From a virus, in the IMG/VR virus record IMGVR_UViG_3300007345_007461, positions 1 to 21,672 of that record: a DNA stretch of 21,672 nucleotides; one strand, given 5' to 3'. The notes beneath the pieces are model-generated. The model had not been told where the DNA came from. It searched no databases and was given only the letters and a program-made list of their open reading frames with translations. Positions 13,773 through 18,212 of the stretch are shown in pieces; positions within the stretch are counted from its first letter, which is position 1; the number at the start of each line of letters is the position of its first letter. The position numbers were made by a program, and so were the translations under genes.

Positions 13773-14622
13773 CCTGTGGTGGATCCTCTGGTTTAGGTAT
13801 TTTATCGTTGTTTAATATCCAACTTGCTCTTGCGGCGTCTCCAATTTTACCCTCGTAGGGACAAGGCGTACCTGCATTCCACATAGCATCAAACACACGT
13901 CTGTCTTGGCACATTACTGCCACTGCAGCTACTTTCATGCCCATATCATAGAGTACTTTGGCATTCTTCAATCTTTCACAATTTAGATCTCTTACAGTGC
14001 CGCCTGTGCTAATACCCAGTATCTGCGTCTGTAATGCGCCACTTGTTCCTGTAGTACACAAATCACTGTTACCTCCGCTCATCATTGACGGTGCTACAGC
14101 AGTGGGAGGTGGACTTTTTACTGTCTGCTCTATCTTACTGTCGTTTATATTACGATTGGTCATGTCGCCAGTATTCACATTGTTGTTCGTGTTTGTATTG
14201 GTACTAGTGGTAGTGTTATTATTTGTATTCGTATTTGTGTTAGTGTTTGTACTCGTACTGGTGTTGTTATTGGTATTTGTGTTTGTGCTTGTGGTAGTAT
14301 TTGTGTTGATGTTTGTGTTAGTGTTTGTACTGGTAGTTACATTGTTATTGTTAAAAGTCTGCTCACCACTATTAACATTATAGTTGGTGTTAGTATTAGT
14401 ATTAGTATTAGTATTCGTGCTGGTACTGTCCACCGTTGTTGTATTGGTGTTAGTATTAGTATTGTTGTTAGTGTTTGTGCTGTTTACCGTGCTGGTACTG
14501 GTACTAGTATTGTTTGTATCAACCTTTGTGGTGCTATCATAAGTCTGTGCATGTGCACCTGCAACCATCATAAAAAACGCAAACGCACTGAATGCTTTTG
14601 CTAAACGAAACGCCTTAGGCAT
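13705..14622 (-). CDS. exported Thr/Asn-repeat protein with C-terminal membrane segment
   Basis: This 305-aa protein has a signal peptide (likely cleavage AHA/Q at 25). A Thr/Asn/Ser low-complexity region follows (about 36-152, mostly TN dipeptides), then a compact conserved-looking domain (188-270) with four Cys (C189, C215, C238, C254) and the blocks LQTQILGISTGGT, NCERLKNAKVLYDMGM and VFDAMWNAGTPCPYEG. A final hydrophobic helix (288-305) ends at the stop. The C-domain resembles proteins I recall from uncultured marine phages, without known function. The start is the ATG at 14622: GAGGAG lies 6 nt upstream and the signal peptide begins there, whereas the longer frame back to 14793 has neither. 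A late promoter lies about 42 nt upstream. The repeat could form an extended or amyloid-like surface segment; this is inference. Confidence 0.8.
   Translation of the reverse strand: MPKAFRLAKAFSAFAFFMMVAGAHAQTYDSTTKVDTNNTSTSTSTVNSTNTNNNTNTNTNTTTVDSTSTNTNTNTNTNTNYNVNSGEQTFNNNNVTTSTNTNTNINTNTTTSTNTNTNNNTSTSTNTNTNTNTNNNTTTSTNTNTNNNVNTGDMTNRNINDSKIEQTVKSPPPTAVAPSMMSGGNSDLCTTGTSGALQTQILGISTGGTVRDLNCERLKNAKVLYDMGMKVAAVAVMCQDRRVFDAMWNAGTPCPYEGKIGDAARASWILNNDKIPKPEDPPQDETIKKIGISAAVAIVLGLAVF
14167..14517 (-). repeat. Thr/Asn-coding simple repeat within the exported protein
   Basis: About 117 codons consist almost only of Thr, Asn and Ser (ACN, AAY and AGY codons), giving degenerate 6-nt periodicity (ACT AAT and variants) with patches of exact repetition such as several tandem AATACT units near 14394-14413. 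Codon variants are mixed, so this is a protein-level repeat kept by selection or drift rather than a fresh microsatellite expansion. Interruptions with other residues (NVNSGEQTF near residues 82-90) split it in two blocks. Confidence 0.85.
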
Positions 14623-14663
14623 TTTTTGCTCCTCTGTCCTTGTTTTGATTATAAGTGGACAGC

Positions 14664-14671
14664 AGTATTTA
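14664..14671 (-). promoter_or_regulatory. T4-type late promoter (TAAATACT) for the exported-protein operon
   Basis: AATAAATACT reads on the minus strand, overlapping the stop codon (TAA, 14671-14669) of the small gene upstream. The predicted start near 14660 gives a leader of about 38 nt. CTGTCC (14662-14657) and GGACAG (14639-14634) form an inverted repeat that ends right before the GAGGAG ribosome-binding site. Confidence 0.62.
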
Positions 14672-14827
14672 TTGATTTTGGTTATTGAATTCTTGTGGCA
14701 GTTTATTGTCCCGTTCTTTGGGTGGATTCTTTGCGGAATCCCACAGTGCTCGCTGCACCGGTGTGTTTTTGTTAGGATGATAACTAACCCCATCCTTGGG
14801 TTTTGGTCTGTGCTTGAACCAAGTCAT
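14669..14827 (-). CDS. small basic protein, 52 aa, hypothetical
   Basis: This frame opens at an ATG at 14827 preceded by GGAGGG and six T, an excellent ribosome-binding site, and runs 52 codons. The product begins MTWFKHRPKPKDGVSYHP and is polar, with 9 Lys, 3 Arg and several Pro and Asn; there is no membrane segment or known motif. It looks like a small soluble, possibly nucleic-acid-binding protein, but that is a guess from charge. The ribosome-binding site lies in the 3' arm of a terminator-type hairpin, with a late-like promoter in the loop. The next late promoter overlaps its stop codon. The opposite strand is also open here over 75 codons, but without a start signal. Confidence 0.65.
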   Translation of the reverse strand: MTWFKHRPKPKDGVSYHPNKNTPVQRALWDSAKNPPKERDNKLPQEFNNQNQ

Positions 14828-14860
14828 AAAAAACCCTCCATAGATATTTACAGAGGGTTT
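14828..14860 (-). terminator. terminator hairpin that also contains the next gene's ribosome-binding site and a late-like promoter
   Basis: On the minus strand AAACCCTC (14860-14853) pairs with GAGGGTTT (14838-14831) around a 14-nt loop, followed by a T tract ending at 14828. It lies 9 nt after the stop at 14869. GGAGGG in the 3' arm is the ribosome-binding site of the 52-aa gene. The loop contains TAAATATCT (14850-14842), predicting a start near 14839, which would leave out the 5' arm and free the site. Confidence 0.7.
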
Positions 14861-14868
14861 GGCTTAAG

Positions 14869-15171
14869 TTAACTGATGCGTTTTAATATTTCATCGTAAA
14901 ATGTATCAAGTTCGCCGCCAAACTTACCATATAAATGTTCAGCAGCATCTCGGCAGTACTGATAGTTTTCTTTTTCGTATTCTGCTACAAACTGTTCGTG
15001 CAAACCCACGTGTTGTTCGAGTTGTGGAATTTCCATGAAATTCACAACTTCACTGGGAATAACACAGTAGGCTCTGTCTTCTGTGCCTTCGTGAACAATC
15101 TTTTCAAGACTGAGTACTGTATGAGTATCCCTTAATACACTGGCTCTTTGTTCGCCGACAATAATGTACAT
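14869..15171 (-). CDS. conserved-looking small protein, hypothetical
   Basis: This 100-aa soluble protein is mostly helical in its second half (LEQHVGLHEQFVAEYEKENYQYCRDAAEHL in pieces around residues 51-80) and acidic overall. It has two Cys and no membrane segment. I recognise no domain. The ATG at 15171 lies 40 nt inside the end of the cyclotransferase-like gene, with GAGGA about 10 nt upstream, so the two genes are coupled. A terminator follows directly. Its position between a nucleic-acid enzyme group and the late exported block gives no clear hint of role. Confidence 0.72.
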   Translation of the reverse strand: MYIIVGEQRASVLRDTHTVLSLEKIVHEGTEDRAYCVIPSEVVNFMEIPQLEQHVGLHEQFVAEYEKENYQYCRDAAEHLYGKFGGELDTFYDEILKRIS

Positions 15172-15584
15172 CGTGTGATATCCTCTAATGCTGTAATAAT
15201 TTGTGCGATAGGAATGTTGTGTTTGCTATATCCTTCAGCCACCATTGTTAAGTAATGTTCACTGGGCGCCGCATAACCGAACCCAGAACACATGTAGTAA
15301 ATCATAGGTCTAATAGTTTTGCCGTTGTATTTGATTTGTACTTCGCGCTTGTCATAGTAATCCGGAAAGCCTTCTAATTGATCCAAGGCCAGTTCGCATT
15401 GATCTGAAATGCTCCATAGCACACATTCCATTGTTTCTCCTGGAGTGTAAACAACATCGCAATGTGTTTTGAAGGCCAGTCTATAGTTGGGCACAGTAAC
15501 TTTACCTAAACTCTGTGCCTGAGGGCAACGGCGCCGCATTTCCTCAATGTTAGTATTCATTCCGTATGCTAGATAGTATTTCAT
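15132..15584 (-). CDS. gamma-glutamylcyclotransferase-like (GGCT/AIG2 fold) protein
   Basis: This 150-aa protein begins MKYYLAYGMNTN, matching the YGxN substrate-loop motif of the GGCT/AIG2 fold. LALDQLEGFPDYYDKREV (65-82) holds the likely catalytic Glu (E71) and the LD..EG...YY.R pattern. Mature family members release 5-oxoproline from gamma-glutamyl amines or cleave similar isopeptide-type linkages; the phage substrate is unknown. The start codon overlaps the exonuclease stop as ATGA, and no Shine-Dalgarno is visible, so translation is probably by coupling. The length fits the family. Confidence in the fold is high, in the reaction low. Confidence 0.8.
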   Translation of the reverse strand: MKYYLAYGMNTNIEEMRRRCPQAQSLGKVTVPNYRLAFKTHCDVVYTPGETMECVLWSISDQCELALDQLEGFPDYYDKREVQIKYNGKTIRPMIYYMCSGFGYAAPSEHYLTMVAEGYSKHNIPIAQIITALEDITRCTLLSANKEPVY

Positions 15585-16105
15585 AGTTCTGTTAGTTTAT
15601 ATCGTTTTACTGCTGATTGTACTGCCTCTGCTTGACTGACACAGTCTGCTAGTGCATTGTGTAAGTTTGCTCCACCTTCTCTGTCATCGCCCAAGGCCTT
15701 CAATAGTGTGCGACTGTCTCTAATAGTGTAATAAGGCCAAGGAGCAGGTTTACTCGCCTGTCTGTACAAGTTTTCTAAAATCACAATGTCAAACACAGGA
15801 CCCTGTGCCCATATTCTGTTTGCACCCACTATAAACTGATTAAGTTGACTGGTAAATTCATCAATTGAAATTCTGCCATCTTCGCCCAAGGCTTCTTCTC
15901 TGACTTGTTCATTTTGTCGGCCCCACCACTCCAGTGTGCCTTCGTCAACTCTGCGTCCTAGCGCAATCTGTTCGTCTACGTCTAAACGAATGTACATGCC
16001 TTTGTCTATAGTGTCAGTGAATGGATCAAACTTTACTGCACCAAAAGTCAGCACTACACAGTCTGGACTTGTGGCCAGTGTTTCCAAGTCAAGCATTACG
16101 TCCAT
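15581..16105 (-). CDS. DEDDh 3'-5' exonuclease (RNase AS / DexA-like)
   Basis: This 174-aa protein holds all DEDDh residues: D6 and E8 in LDLETL, D106 in QGPVFDIVILE, and H149 with D154 in HNALADCVSQA. The region RVDEGTLEWWGRQNEQVREEA (split 52-61, 62-71) is typical of the Rv2179c-like exoribonucleases (RNase AS). The distantly related DexA of T4 is a phage DNA exonuclease with the same site. RNA or DNA as substrate cannot be decided. The start directly follows the clpS stop (TAA-ATG) with GAGG 5 nt upstream. M4 is a possible alternative start. In phage, it may turn over host nucleic acids or trim RNAs. Confidence 0.88.
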   Translation of the reverse strand: MDVMLDLETLATSPDCVVLTFGAVKFDPFTDTIDKGMYIRLDVDEQIALGRRVDEGTLEWWGRQNEQVREEALGEDGRISIDEFTSQLNQFIVGANRIWAQGPVFDIVILENLYRQASKPAPWPYYTIRDSRTLLKALGDDREGGANLHNALADCVSQAEAVQSAVKRYKLTEL

Positions 16106-16420
16106 TTAGGCCTCGGGTTCTAGTTTAACCTGTAGTGGGAATCCGTTGTTACGAGCCAGCATGGTAACTTCAATACCTTTTTGCTCAGCCATTTCGAATG
16201 GCAGTGTTGCTACCACAGCACTGCCTTCCTGATGCACTTTCATTGTCATATCGTCTGCCGCCATCTTAGTGTAATGAAATATTACCACTAAAGTTTCGCT
16301 GACAAATTCCTGCGTAGTAACTTCGTCATTGATGTAAATCACATTATAATTGACAGGCTCGGGAATGTCCTCTCGTGCCTTAATTTTGACATCTACTGTG
16401 GTTTCTGTTTCTGTGCTCAT
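16106..16420 (-). CDS. clpS: ClpS-like N-degron adaptor
   Basis: This 104-aa protein aligns with ClpS over its core: YNVIYINDEVTTQEFV (25-40), an FHYTKMAADDMTMKVH helix (48-63), and GSAVVATLPFEMAEQK, ending LEPEA. ClpS binds proteins with bulky N-terminal residues and hands them to the ClpA(C)P protease. Pocket residues N31, D32 and H63 correspond to E. coli N34, D35 and H66. The position of E. coli M40, the specificity gatekeeper, is Q37 here. No clpA is present in the window, so it must use the host protease. A terminator hairpin ends about 10 nt before the start codon, and only a weak GGAT lies between, so expression probably depends on read-through or promoter activity upstream. The exonuclease gene follows without a gap. 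Confidence 0.9.
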   Translation of the reverse strand: MSTETETTVDVKIKAREDIPEPVNYNVIYINDEVTTQEFVSETLVVIFHYTKMAADDMTMKVHQEGSAVVATLPFEMAEQKGIEVTMLARNNGFPLQVKLEPEA

Positions 16421-16429
16421 TGATAATCC

Positions 16430-16451
16430 AAAAAGGGGGACGGATCCCCCT
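16430..16451 (-). terminator. rho-independent terminator between hsp20 and clpS
   Basis: AGGGGGA (minus strand 16451-16445) and TCCCCCT (16440-16434) make a 7-bp GC-rich stem with the loop TCCG, followed by five T. It lies 6 nt after the hsp20 stop and its T tract ends 10 nt before the clpS ATG. Confidence 0.8.
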
Positions 16452-16456
16452 GGCTG

Positions 16457-16900
16457 TTACTTCTGGTAACTAATAGCAATTTTCTTAGGCTTTTGTTCTT
16501 CTGGAACAACATGCTCAAGTGCAATTGCTAGGATACCATTCTGTACACTGGCTGCACGTACTTCTACGTTGTCTGCCAACGTAAAGGTGCGCTCAAATGC
16601 GCGAGTGCTGATGCCTTTGTGTACATAGTCAACTTCCTTTTCTTTCTTTTCCTGCTTGCCAGTTACGGTCAATACGCTGTCTTTGATTTCAACGTCAATT
16701 TCGTTTTCGGCAAAACCTGCAACAGCCACTTCGATAACATAGTGAGTGTCATCAAGACGTGCGATGTTGTAGGGAGGATAGTTGTCGCTGGTACGACTAT
16801 TGGCAAAGGTGCGGTTCAATTCGTTGAACACACGGTCAAAGCCGATAGCATGACGAGCAAAAGTAGGTAAGTCGATTGTTTGAATGTGAAAGTTTGTCAT
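16457..16900 (-). CDS. hsp20: small heat-shock protein (Hsp20/IbpA type)
   Basis: This 147-aa protein has an alpha-crystallin domain at about 40-133: YPPYNIARLDD (41-51), YVIEVAVAGF, EIDVEIKDSVLTVTG (67-81), RAFERTFTLAD (100-110) and the closing NGILAIALEH (121-130). A C-terminal KKIAI (139-143) matches the IxI motif used for oligomer assembly. It is an ATP-independent holdase for unfolding proteins; the N-terminal arm (LPTFARHAIGFDRVFNEL) is closest to IbpA-type members. The start at 16900 has AAGGAG 6 nt upstream; an upstream frame to 16951 lacks this. Hsp20 genes are common in marine T4-like phages. Its leader contains a repeat that can sequester the ribosome-binding site, with a late-like promoter inside, and a terminator follows. 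Confidence 0.95.
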   Translation of the reverse strand: MTNFHIQTIDLPTFARHAIGFDRVFNELNRTFANSRTSDNYPPYNIARLDDTHYVIEVAVAGFAENEIDVEIKDSVLTVTGKQEKKEKEVDYVHKGISTRAFERTFTLADNVEVRAASVQNGILAIALEHVVPEEQKPKKIAISYQK

Positions 16901-16997
16901 TTTTTTCTCCTTAATAAGCAAGTTTATGACTTGTAGACCCCACCCGGGCATCTACAATATTATTTATTATAATTTCTTAGGGAGAAAAAGTCAATGA
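16901..16997 (-). promoter_or_regulatory. hsp20 leader: site-sequestering inverted repeat with internal late-like promoter
   Basis: CTCC preceded by five T (minus strand 16989-16981) is perfectly complementary over 9 nt to GGAGAAAAA (16910-16902), the ribosome-binding site of hsp20; three more pairs follow one mismatch. Between the arms, AATAAATAAT holds a TAAATA late core (16966-16961) with a predicted start near 16955. That start coincides with the first base of a second hairpin, GTAGA...TCTAC (16955-16933). Transcripts read through from bS21 would hide the site, while transcripts from the internal promoter would not. Confidence 0.5.
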
Positions 16998-17207
16998 TTA
17001 AAACTGCCGAACTGGCAATTTTTGGCTTTCAACTTTTTTGCGCCAGCGATTTTTGGCGGCGGCTTTTTTACGTTTACGTTCTGTAGTGGGTTTTTCATAC
17101 TGCTCGCGATCTCGCAAGTTTTGCAGTAACCCACTTTCATTTACTTTCTTTTTAAACTTACGTAATGCTCTTTCTACGTTGTCGTCTTTGACAAATACCT
17201 TGGTCAT
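16998..17207 (-). CDS. rpsU: ribosomal protein bS21 homologue
   Basis: This 69-aa, very basic protein matches bacterial bS21 in length and pattern: VFVKDDNVERALRKFKKKV (4-22) is the conserved N-terminal block, followed by GLLQNLRDREQYEKPTTERKRK with the usual R-x-x-x-x-KP and the arginine/lysine-rich helix AAAKNRWRKK. bS21 binds the 30S platform near the anti-Shine-Dalgarno and promotes initiation on structured or native mRNAs. Phage bS21 copies are known in marine phages and are thought to replace the host subunit and bias translation. The start overlaps the stop of the previous gene as ATGA, with GGAG 10 nt upstream. It is likely cotranscribed from the late promoter at 17524-17517. Confidence 0.94.
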   Translation of the reverse strand: MTKVFVKDDNVERALRKFKKKVNESGLLQNLRDREQYEKPTTERKRKKAAAKNRWRKKVESQKLPVRQF

Positions 17208-17485
17208 GCTGGAAAGTCTCCGTCAAATTCCTTGAGCCATTCTACAGTATCCCTATGTTTAAAATTATCAGCATCTAGTGTAATTTTCGCTTTTGTCCTT
17301 ACACCTTCTTCCCACTGAACATCCCCAATATCTGAATGAGAAAGGTAAATGTCATATTCTTTTTCAGATAATTCGTTAACAATTCGTTGGCATAGTTCTG
17401 TGTCCCAATTAGCATTTTTAATTAAAACTTTAGGTATGTTAACATCAAAACTTATATCTGGATATGTAATTAGTCTTGGCATCAT
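17204..17485 (-). CDS. small hypothetical protein upstream of bS21
   Basis: This 93-aa soluble protein starts with two tandem ATG codons. AAAGGA lies 3 nt before the first and 6 nt before the second (17482), so the second may be the true start. Strand-rich segments (RLITYPDISFDV, EYDIYLSHSDIG, RTKAKITLDADN) and an acidic C-terminus are visible, but I recognise no family. It leads the bS21 gene with a 4-nt ATGA overlap and is the first gene after a late promoter inside the glycosyltransferase gene. The coupling suggests coexpression with bS21 but does not prove a shared task. Confidence 0.75.
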   Translation of the reverse strand: MMPRLITYPDISFDVNIPKVLIKNANWDTELCQRIVNELSEKEYDIYLSHSDIGDVQWEEGVRTKAKITLDADNFKHRDTVEWLKEFDGDFPA

Positions 17486-17492
17486 TAATCCT

Positions 17493-18212
17493 TTAATAAA
17501 CTTTATCTTGAAGTAGAGTATTTAATTTAGTAATCCATTCTTCAAGTTCTTTGCGTCTGTCGGGATGGCTATAATCATCTGGATTTGTTGCATCTCGTCC
17601 ATCTGCGGCATAACTTCGTTCTTGGTACGTTTCGTCGTTATTTCCACCTGTAACATCTGCTCTATCATGGTAAACAAAAACTGGAATATCTTTAAATCTT
17701 CCCGCTGATTTGGCCACATGATAAATCCACCAATCGCTGTGTGCAACAGGACTAATTTTTTCAAAAATATCTACCCAAGATCTAGGAATTATTGGAAATA
17801 GTGCAAAAGGATGATTCATTGAAGTACAAGGCATACGCAAACAGCCAAACCAACCTGTTTCATTGACAATATGCTCGTCCCAATTTTCTGTTTGCATTAA
17901 GGCGTCATCATTCCAAAACATAATCCAGTCGCCTGTTGCTTCCTCGCCCAACAAATTAACATAGCGATTCAACTTTAAATAACCAAAACGTTCAGTTTCG
18001 AATACTTTGGTAGTTGCTTCTGTTTGCCCAACAAAATCAAACCAAGTCGATGAGAAAAATTCTCTGCTTTCTTCATCATCGTCATCGTAGGCAATTAAGA
18101 TTTCAATGTCAGCAGTGTTTTTAGCATAGGCAAGTAAACTGCCTATGCTTTTTATAACTGCTTCTGTACGTTTTCTTGTTGGTAATAATATAGATATTTT
18201 AGGTTTTGCCAT
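17493..18212 (-). CDS. family 2 glycosyltransferase (GT-A fold)
   Basis: This 239-aa protein opens with KISILLPTRKR (5-14), the first strand of GT-A enzymes, followed by IEILIAYDDDDEES (36-49), where nucleotide-sugar contacts occur. DWIMFWNDDAL (95-105) contains the DxD-type metal site. Late residues include HSDWWIYH (158-165) and VYHDRADVTGG. Donor and acceptor are unknown. The start is taken as the ATG at 18212, overlapping the end of the 600-aa gene by 14 nt; the in-frame TTG at 18239 is less likely. No good ribosome-binding site is visible, suggesting coupling. Phage GT2 enzymes modify phage DNA, virion proteins or host surface glycans. A late promoter lies in its last codons. Confidence 0.85.
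   Translation of the reverse strand: MAKPKISILLPTRKRTEAVIKSIGSLLAYAKNTADIEILIAYDDDDEESREFFSSTWFDFVGQTEATTKVFETERFGYLKLNRYVNLLGEEATGDWIMFWNDDALMQTENWDEHIVNETGWFGCLRMPCTSMNHPFALFPIIPRSWVDIFEKISPVAHSDWWIYHVAKSAGRFKDIPVFVYHDRADVTGGNNDETYQERSYAADGRDATNPDDYSHPDRRKELEEWITKLNTLLQDKVY
17517..17524 (-). promoter_or_regulatory. T4-type late promoter (TAAATACT) inside the glycosyltransferase gene
   Basis: TTAAATACTCT on the minus strand matches the context of the promoter at 9562-9555 over eleven bases. It lies within the last codons of the gene at 17493-18212. The predicted start near 17513 gives a leader of about 28 nt with AAAGGA. It would drive the small gene at 17485, bS21 and possibly hsp20. Confidence 0.55.

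Noticed and set aside
13958-14383. Long plus-strand open frame of 141 codons rich in Val, Phe and Leu
   Set aside because: It is the complement of the Thr/Asn repeat; the composition follows from the repeat, and there is no ribosome-binding site.
14167-14517. Possible CRISPR or tandem DNA repeat array
   Set aside because: There are no constant repeats with unique spacers; the periodicity is that of Thr/Asn codons in a continuous reading frame.
14623-14793. N-terminal extension of the Thr/Asn-repeat protein
   Set aside because: The signal peptide and GAGGAG site place the start at 14622; the extension overlaps the small gene in another frame.
14645-14872. Plus-strand frame of 75 codons
   Set aside because: No ribosome-binding site; the minus-strand 52-aa frame has GGAGGG at the right distance and fits the direction of neighbours.
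16901-16951. N-terminal extension of Hsp20
   Set aside because: It would translate through the leader hairpin; AAGGAG and family length support the ATG at 16900.
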